Shown here piece after piece: positions 26,760 through 33,761 of a stretch of DNA of 64,000 nucleotides (the stretch's first letter is position 1; the number at the start of each line of letters is the position of its first letter). Made by a program: the position numbers and the translations under genes. Below the pieces are notes generated by a model. The model saw nothing but the letters and a program-made list of their open reading frames with translations. It had not been told where the DNA came from and did not search any database. Where the stretch lies: positions 62,001-126,000 of the IMG/VR virus record IMGVR_UViG_3300023181_000026. One strand, written 5' to 3'. This DNA is from a virus.

Positions 26760-27060
26760 TTCCTTTAATTGTTATTTTATTATTTAATAATTGCCCGTTT
26801 TGAGTGTAATAAACGGTGATTGGTTTGTTGAAACTTCCTAATAGATTAGAATTGTATCTAACTGTCAATAGTATCCCATTTTTCTCTGAATTGGCATTTA
26901 CACTGAAACATCCGCAGTGACTTGCTCTTGCATAAATTACATCTAAATCTTCTAAAAGAAAGTTAACTGTAGTGTCTTCTCCCTTTTTAATATTTCCATA
27001 ATCAAATGTACTTAAACCTGCCTCTTTTAATTTATGAGGTGTTAAATTATTTACTTTCAT
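26746..27060 (-). CDS. DUF1573-like Ig-fold protein
   Basis: The 104 residues follow the DUF1573 pattern common in Bacteroidota: FDYGNIKKGEDTTVNF, an ASHCGCFSV element, a VRYNSNLLGSFNKPITVYY core and an IKGNVKS end. In cellular proteins the family is usually exported, but no signal peptide is seen here. In a virion operon it could be a decoration or head-closure Ig module. Confidence 0.65.
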   Translation of the reverse strand: MKVNNLTPHKLKEAGLSTFDYGNIKKGEDTTVNFLLEDLDVIYARASHCGCFSVNANSEKNGILLTVRYNSNLLGSFNKPITVYYTQNGQLLNNKITIKGNVKS

Positions 27061-27063
27061 TTA

Positions 27064-27249
27064 TTAAGAATTTGTAAATACTTGGGGTAAAAACTCTATT
27101 GAATTTTGAATATTTGACCTAGATAAATCTATAGGTATAACTTTAATATTAAAATCCTTTTCGTATAAATTTATACTTTCCTTAAGTGTTCTATCAGAAG
27201 CCTTATATTCATTAGGTAACTGATTAATGTCTAAAATAATTGTTGTCAT
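27064..27249 (-). CDS. Small hypothetical protein
   Basis: The 61-residue protein begins TTIILDINQLPNEYKASDRTL and has a compact alpha/beta pattern. It overlaps the upstream gene by 4 nt. The function is not recognised. Coding is supported by tight spacing. Confidence 0.5.
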   Translation of the reverse strand: MTTIILDINQLPNEYKASDRTLKESINLYEKDFNIKVIPIDLSRSNIQNSIEFLPQVFTNS

Positions 27250-27569
27250 TTTTTATTTGGTATATAAATTGATTTCCATTTTTCATTCCCGTAATCGGAA
27301 CATTCCGTCTCTGGTTGTGCTGTCATAAATAGGGTGTCGCAGCCGCATATCGAACAAAATCCCCACTTCTTTGTAAGTTTTCCAAATAATAAGTTATATA
27401 AACTAGATAATATTGTTATGATTTTTACTTTCAAAGTCTTATTTTTAGTATTTGAAGAGTGATGTTCACAATTTAAGCACTTATTTATTCTTTCTATAAC
27501 CCAAGACTCTTCGCTAGGCTTTTTAAATCTGGAACTTAATATGATCCATAGTTTATTCCATTTTTTCAT
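27246..27569 (-). CDS. Zinc-ribbon protein
   Basis: The 107-residue protein carries CLNCEHH (about 31-37) and CSICGCDTLF (about 72-81), four to five Cys arranged as a likely zinc site, with a short hydrophobic helix between (IITILSSLYNLLFG). It overlaps both neighbours. Such proteins recur in Bacteroidota phage packaging regions. The role is unknown. Confidence 0.6.
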   Translation of the reverse strand: MKKWNKLWIILSSRFKKPSEESWVIERINKCLNCEHHSSNTKNKTLKVKIITILSSLYNLLFGKLTKKWGFCSICGCDTLFMTAQPETECSDYGNEKWKSIYIPNKK

Positions 27570-28002
27570 TTAATATCATGTAAACTCTATTCTGTTCGTC
27601 TTGCATTTCTTCTATTTTCTTTCCGTAATTGAAACTTCGCTTAAGAATATTCTCCATCTTGTGGTGATGACTTGAGGAATTTGGTCTTCCTGTTTCTTTT
27701 AAGTAGTTGTCAAGTATGTCTTTTTTATATTGATAGGCTATTTTCCTTTTTTTCGAGGCTTTATCTTCAGGATTTCTCTCTAATTTAGCCTCGCATTCTG
27801 AAATAACTTCTTGTACATATTTATTTTTGATGTACATAGTCCCTAAGAAAGGTAACTTAAATGAGCAACAATCTGTTGCCTCTGTTTGTTTATGAATCCA
27901 ATCTACACAAAACTTATATAAATATTCCATTTCTTTAGGAGTTCTTCCTAATTCTCTTGCCGATCTATTTATTACTTCATTTGTAAATGCTATATCATTC
28001 AT
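27553..28002 (-). CDS. IHF/HU-like candidate structural protein
   Basis: The 149 residues open with helices (NDIAFTNEVINRSARELGRT) and contain SFKLPFLGTMYIKNKYVQE, which recalls the strand-turn segment of HU/IHF-fold proteins. A basic helical C-terminus follows (ASKKRKIAYQYKKDILDNYL). crAss-like phages carry IHF-like virion proteins near the packaging genes. This assignment is tentative. Confidence 0.4.
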   Translation of the reverse strand: MNDIAFTNEVINRSARELGRTPKEMEYLYKFCVDWIHKQTEATDCCSFKLPFLGTMYIKNKYVQEVISECEAKLERNPEDKASKKRKIAYQYKKDILDNYLKETGRPNSSSHHHKMENILKRSFNYGKKIEEMQDEQNRVYMILNEKME

Positions 28003-28397
28003 TCTACTATCTTAATTGCAAATAACTTTTCTTTAGTTGTTTTATCTAAAAAGTAATCTTTTATCCTTTGTAATTCTGGAGATAAAAAATCGTTATGATA
28101 ATTCTTATTATCCTTTATCAAATACCCTAATTTTCTAAGTTCTGAATTTATCTGATGTATATTAGCTCTGGAAAAACCTGCATCTTGCATTAAATCTTTA
28201 GTGCTTGAACTTACCCCAAATAAAATATAATAAGATATAACCTCAACTGCTTTTGGTCTAAGATGAAGTTTATTCAAATCACTCTTATTTGCCAAAGCAT
28301 GGTTATTGTTTTTTATAATAGCGAATATAGAAACAATACGATTAATCTTGTCTAAATCGCTTGTGATTTGCATTTTATTCAGATAAACTTTACTCAT
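27999..28397 (-). CDS. Winged-helix/HTH protein, first gene of the late arm
   Basis: The 132-residue protein has an HTH-like unit around ILFGVSSSTKDLMQDAGFSRANIHQINSELRKLGYL (about 60-95), that is, a recognition helix followed by a wing. It is the first gene of the minus arm and starts within a few nt of a -7 box. A regulator of late expression or of the divergent switch is plausible, as is a small terminase DNA-binding subunit. Confidence 0.55.
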   Translation of the reverse strand: MSKVYLNKMQITSDLDKINRIVSIFAIIKNNNHALANKSDLNKLHLRPKAVEVISYYILFGVSSSTKDLMQDAGFSRANIHQINSELRKLGYLIKDNKNYHNDFLSPELQRIKDYFLDKTTKEKLFAIKIVE

Positions 28398-28402
28398 GAT
28401 TG

Positions 28403-28410
28403 CAAATATA
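28403..28410 (-). promoter_or_regulatory. Leaderless late-arm promoter
   Basis: On the minus strand TATATTTG is followed by CAATC and then the ATG at 28395-28397. Transcription would start almost at the ATG, giving a near-leaderless mRNA. The -33 site reads TTAG instead of TTTG at 20 bp. Confidence 0.5.
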
Positions 28411-28545
28411 TCACCTTTATTTTAAATTTCCTAATTTTTTTAGTTAAATTTTACTTAATTATTTTGTTGTTAATTTTATTTTCACTATGGCAAAATTATA
28501 AAAGTTATTCTTATCTTTCAAAAGTCTGATAATTTTTCTTAGACA

Positions 28546-28577
28546 TTTGCTTTATACTTTCAATTTTTATATCTTTG
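28546..28577 (+). promoter_or_regulatory. Early-arm promoter 1
   Basis: TTTG (546-549) and TATCTTTG (28570-28577) are separated by exactly 20 bp. It precedes the first plus-strand gene and faces the late-arm promoter, 136 bp apart. Confidence 0.7.
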
Positions 28578-28593
28578 CACTAAACCAAATATT

Positions 28594-28842
28594 ATGCTTA
28601 ATTACGAAGAATTTTTTGAGGCTATGTGGGATTATGTCTCGACAAAGGTAGTTAATGACCACTATTTTTTTGAAAGAGAAGATATGATGAGGGCTATAAC
28701 TAAAGATATTTATGATATTTATTGCAATGAAGATGCCTCTATAAATCCTAAATTCTATGGTAGAACAGTGGAATCAATATTCTTTCATTTGATTAAGCAT
28801 GAAAATGAGAAAGAAGAAGTTGACTACAATAATTTTAATTAG
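28594..28842 (+). CDS. First gene of the early arm, hypothetical
   Basis: The 82-residue acidic, aromatic-rich protein begins MLNYEEFFEAMWDYVSTKV. It stands alone between a consensus promoter and an intrinsic terminator (28863-28892), so it would be the first and independently expressed early product. Such genes are often host-takeover proteins, but nothing in the sequence identifies a target. Confidence 0.6.
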   Translation: MLNYEEFFEAMWDYVSTKVVNDHYFFEREDMMRAITKDIYDIYCNEDASINPKFYGRTVESIFFHLIKHENEKEEVDYNNFN

Positions 28843-28862
28843 TTGTTTTTATTTTAATATCT

Positions 28863-28892
28863 GCCCTCTGATTAAGCTTTCAGGGGGCTTTT
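28863..28892 (+). terminator. Intrinsic terminator after the first early gene
   Basis: A stem GCCCTCTGA / TCAGGGGGC (one G-T wobble) with an 8-nt loop is followed by TTTTG. It lies 20 nt after the first early gene. Confidence 0.75.
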
Positions 28893-28899
28893 GAATTTT

Positions 28900-29436
28900 A
28901 TGGAAAGAAATATTTGTTCAATAGATGGTTTATCAGTTGTTAAACGGTATGGTGATAAAGAGATAAGTAAAACATTTAATTGCTATAAGGATTTATATGA
29001 TTTTATTAAAGGCTGTGACATAGTTTTATTTGGCGGCATAGAAAAATTAATAGAAAGGCTTAGGTCTGAATTTATAACTTATGATTTTAGAGATGTCAAA
29101 GTTATAGACTTATTAAAAGTTGAGGAATATATAAAGCCTAGAAATTTCAGTACTGTCTGTCATTCTTATGGATGTGATAATACTATTTTCAGTCTTTTAG
29201 AGGCACAAACTTTTAAATTAAGTAAATCGATAAGAGAATTAGATTTAATATCGTCAGGAGAATCAAAAAGACTAGATGTTGCAGGATATTTAAAAATTAA
29301 GGATGGTATAGTAGTTTGGGCTAAAGGCGCACACGAAAATAAACCAATCGTTAAAAATATACCTTATACTCAGAAAATACTAAATTCTCTTCCTTATGAA
29401 ACCCAAGAAGAAATAAAAAAAGTATTTAAAAGATAA
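28900..29436 (+). CDS. Degenerate DnaQ-like (exonuclease-fold) protein with DUF3820-like tail
   Basis: The ATG at 28900 is chosen over an upstream TTG. The 178 residues seem to align with the Bacteroidota epsilon-like exonuclease: CDIVLFGGIEKL at the second strand, VKVIDLLKV at the middle Asp, and PRNFSTVCHSYGC at the core helix. A C-terminal DVAGYLKIKDGIVVWAKGAH resembles the DUF3820 extension. The first DxE motif is absent and the final HxAxxD motif is not recognisable, so it is probably inactive. This is an inference from pattern; the family assignment needs a profile search. Confidence 0.4.
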   Translation: MERNICSIDGLSVVKRYGDKEISKTFNCYKDLYDFIKGCDIVLFGGIEKLIERLRSEFITYDFRDVKVIDLLKVEEYIKPRNFSTVCHSYGCDNTIFSLLEAQTFKLSKSIRELDLISSGESKRLDVAGYLKIKDGIVVWAKGAHENKPIVKNIPYTQKILNSLPYETQEEIKKVFKR

Positions 29437-29452
29437 AATTAACTCTTAGATA

Positions 29453-29484
29453 TTTGGTAGTTAGAATATTAATTCTTATATTTG
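29453..29484 (+). promoter_or_regulatory. Promoter before the 35-residue ORF/leader
   Basis: TTTG (453-456) and TATATTTG (29477-29484) are separated by 20 bp. The extended -33 sequence TTTGGTAGTTAG is identical to that of the promoter at 31116. Confidence 0.7.
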
Positions 29485-29548
29485 CTATTCAATATTCCCA
29501 GTATGCCCCTGAATTAATTTTCAAGCTATTGGGTTAATAACAGAATTT

Positions 29549-29656
29549 ATGAAAGCATTTATATTTAAAGACTCATTAGAAGGTAAAGAGATTGCGCCAA
29601 CATTAGTTATTTCTTTTAAAGAATTAGATTCACTTTTAGGTGGAATCGGAGTATAA
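29549..29656 (+). CDS. 35-residue leader peptide or small protein
   Basis: A 36-codon frame encodes MKAFIFKDSLEGKEIAPTLV and ends SLLGGIGV. It begins about 60 nt after the promoter -7 box and precedes a structured stretch and the primase-like gene. The composition looks protein-like. It could be a leader peptide controlling the downstream gene or an independent micro-effector. Confidence 0.4.
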   Translation: MKAFIFKDSLEGKEIAPTLVISFKELDSLLGGIGV

Positions 29657-29921
29657 AAATATTTAGTGAGTGTGAAAGGAGCTAGTCTCTGTAGTATATA
29701 CTCCGTGGGTGTTTTAAAGTTCACCTTTTTATCAAAAACTTAAATTACTATCCTTTACCACTATTTCGGGTTAAAAATGTGGAATTTTATCGGAATTATA
29801 TTCTAATGTGGATTGAAGGAGAACCTGAAGCATTGTGAAGTCAAAATATTTAAAATGCACCCCGTCTGATTGAGCCGTTTCTCCTCCTGAGCTCTTTCTT
29901 TCGGGGATTGTTAATTTAAAT
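29657..29921 (+). promoter_or_regulatory. Structured leader upstream of the primase-like gene
   Basis: This 265-nt gap has no convincing gene. GGAGAAC (29818 on) can pair with GTTTCTCC (about 29877-29884), while CCCCG (about 29862) can pair with CGGGG (about 29903-29907). The two stems interleave, which is pseudoknot geometry. The end abuts the start codon region of the downstream gene, so translational control is possible. Confidence 0.35.
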
Positions 29922-31127
29922 ATGCACGATTTAATAAAAAAACCAGATGAGTTTACAATTACAACTTTTAAAAATTTATCGAATTGTCGAGTTACAGGCC
30001 AAATAAATTTTTCTGAATGGCTTCTTAAAATTAAAAATGGAGATTTTGCAGAAGAAATAAATCTTGCTCGAAATGATGATTCTCAGAAAGATTTTATAAA
30101 GGTAAATAAAGTACCTTGCGTAACTATAAATTTTAATTATAATAATTATAAGAATAGTAAAAATTGTAGTAGTGCTACTGGACTACTTTATATTGACATT
30201 GATGCGCCTGATTTTGATATATCTATTATAGATAAGTCTTTAGTTAGAGCTTACTACAAATCCTTTGGTAATAAAGGATATGGTATAGTAGTTAAAGTAG
30301 ATGGACTTACTAGCGATAATTTTGAAAGTACTTATTTTAGTATTTGCGATAAATTAGGCATTTCTCAATATGTTGATTTAGGAGCTAAAAAGGCTAGCCA
30401 ATTCAATGTAATGTCTTTTGACACAGATTTATTTGATAACCCTAACTCTAGGATATTTAGTAGTTTCTCTACCCCCCTTCTAGAGAATAATAGAAGAGAG
30501 AGAAGAGCATATAGCACAGAGTGGGGGGTAACTAATGTTAGATTTAGTAATAGACAGGACTATATAAAAGGAGATGATGAGTATTTCGTTGATTTTGGAA
30601 ACATAGAAATTATAGAAGCAAAATTGCTTTACAAAAAAGTTTCAAAGAACAGAAATAATATTCTATTAGCATATTGTACAAACCTTTTATTCTTAAACCC
30701 TCAAATATATTATGACAGATTATATAAAATAATGCGTGCTGTAAATGAAAACAATTTTACAAATCCAGTAGATGATAATCAATTAAATAGAATTTTAAAT
30801 AGTGTTATAGGTTATCATAATTCAGGAGAATTAATACCAATACCTCAAAAAAAGAAAGGCAGTATAATATTTAGTGAAAAAGTTAAAAACAAATATACGA
30901 AAGAAGAAAAATTTGCAATTGTTAGGAAATTGAATTGTGAAAACACAGCTAAAAAAACTAAATTAAAATTAGAAAATATAATAAAGAATTGGGATTATTC
31001 TTTACATGGTAAAATAACACAAGTAAATATCGTAAGAAATCACCCTATATCAAAAAAAACTGTTGAAAAATATTATAAATTTTTTATAGAAATTATAAAA
31101 ATAAGTAACTCAAAATTTGGTAGTTAG
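29922..31127 (+). CDS. Primase-like protein (AEP superfamily, VirE-N/BT4734-like)
   Basis: The 401 residues contain the AEP signature LLYIDIDAPDFD (about 88-99), with two catalytic-type Asp residues (hhDhD), preceded by ATG and followed by AYYKSFGNKGYGIVVKVDG (about 110-128) equivalent to the sxH-type strand. The C-terminal 100 residues are basic and HTH-like. Cellular relatives are often fused to a helicase, which is absent here. It is the first replication gene of the early arm and probably primes or initiates phage DNA synthesis. Confidence 0.75.
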   Translation: MHDLIKKPDEFTITTFKNLSNCRVTGQINFSEWLLKIKNGDFAEEINLARNDDSQKDFIKVNKVPCVTINFNYNNYKNSKNCSSATGLLYIDIDAPDFDISIIDKSLVRAYYKSFGNKGYGIVVKVDGLTSDNFESTYFSICDKLGISQYVDLGAKKASQFNVMSFDTDLFDNPNSRIFSSFSTPLLENNRRERRAYSTEWGVTNVRFSNRQDYIKGDDEYFVDFGNIEIIEAKLLYKKVSKNRNNILLAYCTNLLFLNPQIYYDRLYKIMRAVNENNFTNPVDDNQLNRILNSVIGYHNSGELIPIPQKKKGSIIFSEKVKNKYTKEEKFAIVRKLNCENTAKKTKLKLENIIKNWDYSLHGKITQVNIVRNHPISKKTVEKYYKFFIEIIKISNSKFGS

Positions 31128-31147
31128 CTTTAAAATTATTAAATTTG
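31116..31147 (+). promoter_or_regulatory. Promoter before the small-gene block
   Basis: TTTGGTAGTTAG begins at 31116 and TAAATTTG lies at 31140-31147, with a 20-bp spacer. It overlaps the 3' end of the primase-like gene. The next ATG is at 31157, so the mRNA is nearly leaderless. Confidence 0.7.
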
Positions 31148-31156
31148 TTATTCACA

Positions 31157-31384
31157 ATGATAGATATGGAGAAACTTCTAATAATAGAAAATAAAATAAA
31201 TGCGCCAGAAGAAATAATTTATGGTGTAAGATTGGGTAAAGATAAAGGTAATTCTACAATAACAGATTTTTATATTAAATCCTGCTCAATGGAAGAAGAA
31301 GAAATTCAATTTAGAATTTACGGGTCTTTAGAAAGAAAAGCTTTAAGTAAAATATTCTTAGAATTATCAAATAAATTAAAATAA
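31157..31384 (+). CDS. Hypothetical protein
   Basis: The ATG at 31157 (MIDMEKLLIIENKINAPEEI) is chosen because an upstream TTG overlaps the promoter -7 box. The 75-residue product is alpha/beta with an acidic SMEEEEIQFRIYGS segment. Its stop overlaps the next ATG (TAATG). The function is not recognised. Confidence 0.55.
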   Translation: MIDMEKLLIIENKINAPEEIIYGVRLGKDKGNSTITDFYIKSCSMEEEEIQFRIYGSLERKALSKIFLELSNKLK

Positions 31385-31659
31385 TGAAAGAAAAAATAGA
31401 AACATTAATCGCCGAAAATAAATTATTAAAAGACCAATGTTGGGCGACAATAAACGAATTAAGAGAAAGCAGATTTAATAGGAGCTTAAAAACAGGAACT
31501 AAGATAGCTAAGTTAGAAACTGAATATGAAAATAGAAAAGAATTTATTGAACAGTTAGAAAGCTTAAAAAATTGTAATTATACAGAATTGAGTGCATTCA
31601 CAGAATGGAACAGTAAAGAAGACGCACTAAACTTTGATGAAAAACAAGATAAATTTTAA
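31384..31659 (+). CDS. Coiled-coil hypothetical protein
   Basis: The 91-residue protein is strongly helical: KEKIETLIAENKLLKDQCWA with leucine heptads through about residue 60, then acidic. It is coupled on both sides by TAATG overlaps. A small coiled-coil dimer is likely; the role is unknown. Confidence 0.55.
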   Translation: MKEKIETLIAENKLLKDQCWATINELRESRFNRSLKTGTKIAKLETEYENRKEFIEQLESLKNCNYTELSAFTEWNSKEDALNFDEKQDKF

Positions 31660-31805
31660 TGAAAATTGTAAAACTTTCTACCAAAGAAATAAATAATTTA
31701 ATTTCTGTATTACATGGCCTTAATAATATAGAACATATAAAATATTTTGATTTTTTGACAAAGAATAAAAGAAAAATAAGGTTTATTAATTCAGATAAAT
31801 TTTAA
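31659..31805 (+). CDS. 48-residue hypothetical protein
   Basis: The frame MKIVKLSTKEINNLISVLHG ends INSDKF and starts on the TAATG of the preceding stop. It is basic and helical. Tight coupling supports translation; the function is unknown. Confidence 0.5.
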   Translation: MKIVKLSTKEINNLISVLHGLNNIEHIKYFDFLTKNKRKIRFINSDKF

Positions 31806-31808
31806 ATT

Positions 31809-32003
31809 ATGCACGCATTTATAAAATTGCAAAATATGGAGTCTTTAATAAAAAAGTTAGAAGAATATATAGAATTTTTAAATAAAGCTAATGAGAGTCC
31901 TATAAACATAGCTTCTGCTCATGGATGGAAATGTAGTCAACAAGATGTCGAAAAAGGACAAAGACTAAGAGATGAAATAGAAAGTATAAAATTTTATCTA
32001 TGA
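31809..32003 (+). CDS. Hypothetical protein
   Basis: The 64-residue protein (MHAFIKLQNMESLIKKLEEY) has amphipathic helices and a central NIASAHGWKCSQQDVEKG motif. It overlaps the next start by 4 nt. No family is recognised. Confidence 0.5.
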   Translation: MHAFIKLQNMESLIKKLEEYIEFLNKANESPINIASAHGWKCSQQDVEKGQRLRDEIESIKFYL

Positions 32004-32335
32004 TAGACTTAACTAAATTTGGTTTTATAAAGACTGAGAAGAATACTTGGGTAGTATGGAAAGATTATATATACGATGATTTAAGAAGTGACTACGGATA
32101 TTATTTAAGAGCATCTATTCATGAACCATTTGTTGGTAAAATTACAAGCCCAGATATTGATTGTTATATGTATCAAATTATTGTACATAGATATGAATAT
32201 GATAGAACTCATATAGAACAATGGTTAGAAGAAGGAGAATCTCGTATATCATATCACGGACTTATACCATCAGAAGAGTTTTTTGAAGAACTGTTAGTTA
32301 ACTTAGGTATAAAATATGCCGTCGAAAAAGAATAA
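32000..32335 (+). CDS. Hypothetical acidic protein
   Basis: The 111-residue protein is rich in Tyr, Asp and Glu (DYIYDDLRSDYGYYLRASIH), with an EQWLEEGESRISYHGLIPS segment. It is probably a small globular alpha/beta protein. It is embedded in a run of overlapping genes between primase and recombination genes; the role is unknown. Confidence 0.55.
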   Translation: MIDLTKFGFIKTEKNTWVVWKDYIYDDLRSDYGYYLRASIHEPFVGKITSPDIDCYMYQIIVHRYEYDRTHIEQWLEEGESRISYHGLIPSEEFFEELLVNLGIKYAVEKE

Positions 32336-32513
32336 TCAACAAGACAAAATACAAGTTAGACAATTCAAAGATGGTTCCTTAAACTTTTGGTCGGAATTTC
32401 GTCATTATCATTTAACAGAAGATAAAGAAATTATACTTTGTGCAGGAGGCGGAGAAAGCGAAGAGCATTTAGAAAAACTAAAAGCTTATTTAAAGAGAAA
32501 AAAGTTGATATGA
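32316..32513 (+). CDS. Hypothetical protein
   Basis: The 65 residues start MPSKKNNQQDKIQVRQFKDG and end in a basic helix (LEKLKAYLKRKKLI). It overlaps the previous gene by 20 nt. A WSEFRHYHLTEDKEIILCAG core looks beta-rich. The function is unknown. Confidence 0.5.
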   Translation: MPSKKNNQQDKIQVRQFKDGSLNFWSEFRHYHLTEDKEIILCAGGGESEEHLEKLKAYLKRKKLI

Positions 32514-32653
32514 ACTATAAGTTACAGCTTTGGAATGATTGTAAATGCGGTCAAAGAAATTACAGAGAGTTAGAAGATCTTAAAAATTATACTTCAAGTA
32601 TACTATGTGTAAGTTGTAAAGAAGAAATAATAATTGGGTATGAGAGAATATAA
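32510..32653 (+). CDS. Small zinc-ribbon-like protein
   Basis: The start at 32510 is preferred over an upstream in-frame start inside the previous gene, because the 47-residue product MNYKLQLWNDCKCGQRNYRE is compact. It has a CKCG pair and a CVSC pair (SSILCVSCKEE), which suits a zinc ribbon. The role is unknown. Confidence 0.5.
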   Translation: MNYKLQLWNDCKCGQRNYRELEDLKNYTSSILCVSCKEEIIIGYERI

Positions 32654-32888
32654 AATAGAAACTGTACAAGATATGTTTGATGTAGTTACGACTGATAACA
32701 TAGAAAGATTTTTAATGGATTTTTGCATGGCTTTTCATATGATGGCGGAAGCAAAAGAAAATTTACATAAAGATGGAATAGACTTATCTGAAATAAAAAA
32801 TCCTTATTTTATTTGGAAAGATGATGGTAAGACAGATATAAGTTTTAAATTTAATGACAATGAAAGTCTTGAAATAAAAGGTAAATGA
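32640..32888 (+). CDS. Hypothetical protein before the NinG-like gene
   Basis: The ATG at 32640 is chosen over a TTG 6 nt upstream. The 82-residue product (MREYKIETVQDMFDVVTTDN) has a Met-rich helix DFCMAFHMMAEAKENLHKDG. It overlaps the NinG-like gene by 4 nt, suggesting co-translation with recombination functions. Confidence 0.5.
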   Translation: MREYKIETVQDMFDVVTTDNIERFLMDFCMAFHMMAEAKENLHKDGIDLSEIKNPYFIWKDDGKTDISFKFNDNESLEIKGK

Positions 32889-33349
32889 AAAGAAAGCCAT
32901 TAAAATACTATCAAGCTAAAAACAATTTTGACTTTAGTACAGAAGATTATAATTCTCTGTCAATATCGCAGCTTAAAAAACAAGCAGATTATTGGATGAG
33001 ACAACATCTGTTGAGAGAAACAGACAGTAGATATGGAAAGTATTTTTGCCCTCTAAAAAAGGCGTGGCTTCCAGCAAATCAGCTAGAAGTGGCTCATTTT
33101 ATAGATCGAGCAAATATGAGTACAAGATACGATTTAAGAAACTGTCATTTAGTATCAAAACAGTCTAATACTTTCGATGCACAAACCCCTAAAGAAGGGT
33201 ATAAATCACAGCATCATTTTGACTATGAATGTTTTTTATTACAAGAATATGGAGAAAATATACTAAAAGAGTTGGCAGATAAAAAGGAATTAACTATATT
33301 TGCAAGAGAAGATTACATAGAAAAAATTAAATTCTTTAGAAATGTCTGA
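32885..33349 (+). CDS. NinG/Rap-like recombination nuclease
   Basis: The 154-residue protein has the NinG-type core: KYFCPLKKAWLPANQLEVAHFIDRANM-like sequence (about 56-82), then TRYDLRNCHLVSKQSNTFDAQ. The His and RYDLRNCH element match the HNH-like fold of the Rap Holliday-junction endonucleases. The zinc-binding Cys set is reduced compared with lambda NinG. It is followed by a coiled-coil gene and a RecA-like gene, so a role in phage recombination or branched-DNA resolution is likely. Confidence 0.65.
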   Translation: MKRKPLKYYQAKNNFDFSTEDYNSLSISQLKKQADYWMRQHLLRETDSRYGKYFCPLKKAWLPANQLEVAHFIDRANMSTRYDLRNCHLVSKQSNTFDAQTPKEGYKSQHHFDYECFLLQEYGENILKELADKKELTIFAREDYIEKIKFFRNV

Positions 33350-33752
33350 CATACACCCTTGGTTCAAATTAAATGACTTAATAGAAGACTACTCAGAGAA
33401 TAGAGAAAGCTACAATGCAGAAAAATTACAAGAGCTTAGGGAGTCTATAAGCTTACAATTATTTTTCCTATCTGACTCTTTTTCTGTTGCAATATCTCTA
33501 TACGATCAAAAAGAACATATAAGAAAGTCAAAAATGGCAGAAAGAGAGCAATTCTATAGGCAAGATAAAGGATCTGATGGGAAGTCAATGACTGTTGCTG
33601 AAGCAGCCAATCTCGCTAGAATAGACTGTTCTAAAGAAGTCGATGATTGTAAAGAAGCTCTTAGACAAAAGAAAAGGGCTGAAATAGTATTAATGGCTAC
33701 CCAGCAAATATTAAATTCAATTAGCAGCCGCATTCATATGATAAAAAATTAA
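33342..33752 (+). CDS. Coiled-coil protein of the recombination block
   Basis: The 136 residues are nearly all helical and Glu/Lys-rich, with a basic middle (KEHIRKSKMAEREQFYRQDKG) and EAANLARIDCSKEVDDCKEA. It lies between the NinG-like nuclease (8-nt overlap) and RecA-like gene (9-nt gap). A recombination mediator or partner role is inferred only from location. Confidence 0.5.
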   Translation: MSDIHPWFKLNDLIEDYSENRESYNAEKLQELRESISLQLFFLSDSFSVAISLYDQKEHIRKSKMAEREQFYRQDKGSDGKSMTVAEAANLARIDCSKEVDDCKEALRQKKRAEIVLMATQQILNSISSRIHMIKN

Positions 33753-33761
33753 ATATATAAA

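Noticed and set aside
29521-29724. Minus-strand 67-residue frame
   Set aside because: It is the complement of the promoter-driven leader with the 35-residue frame; no minus promoter or neighbour supports it.
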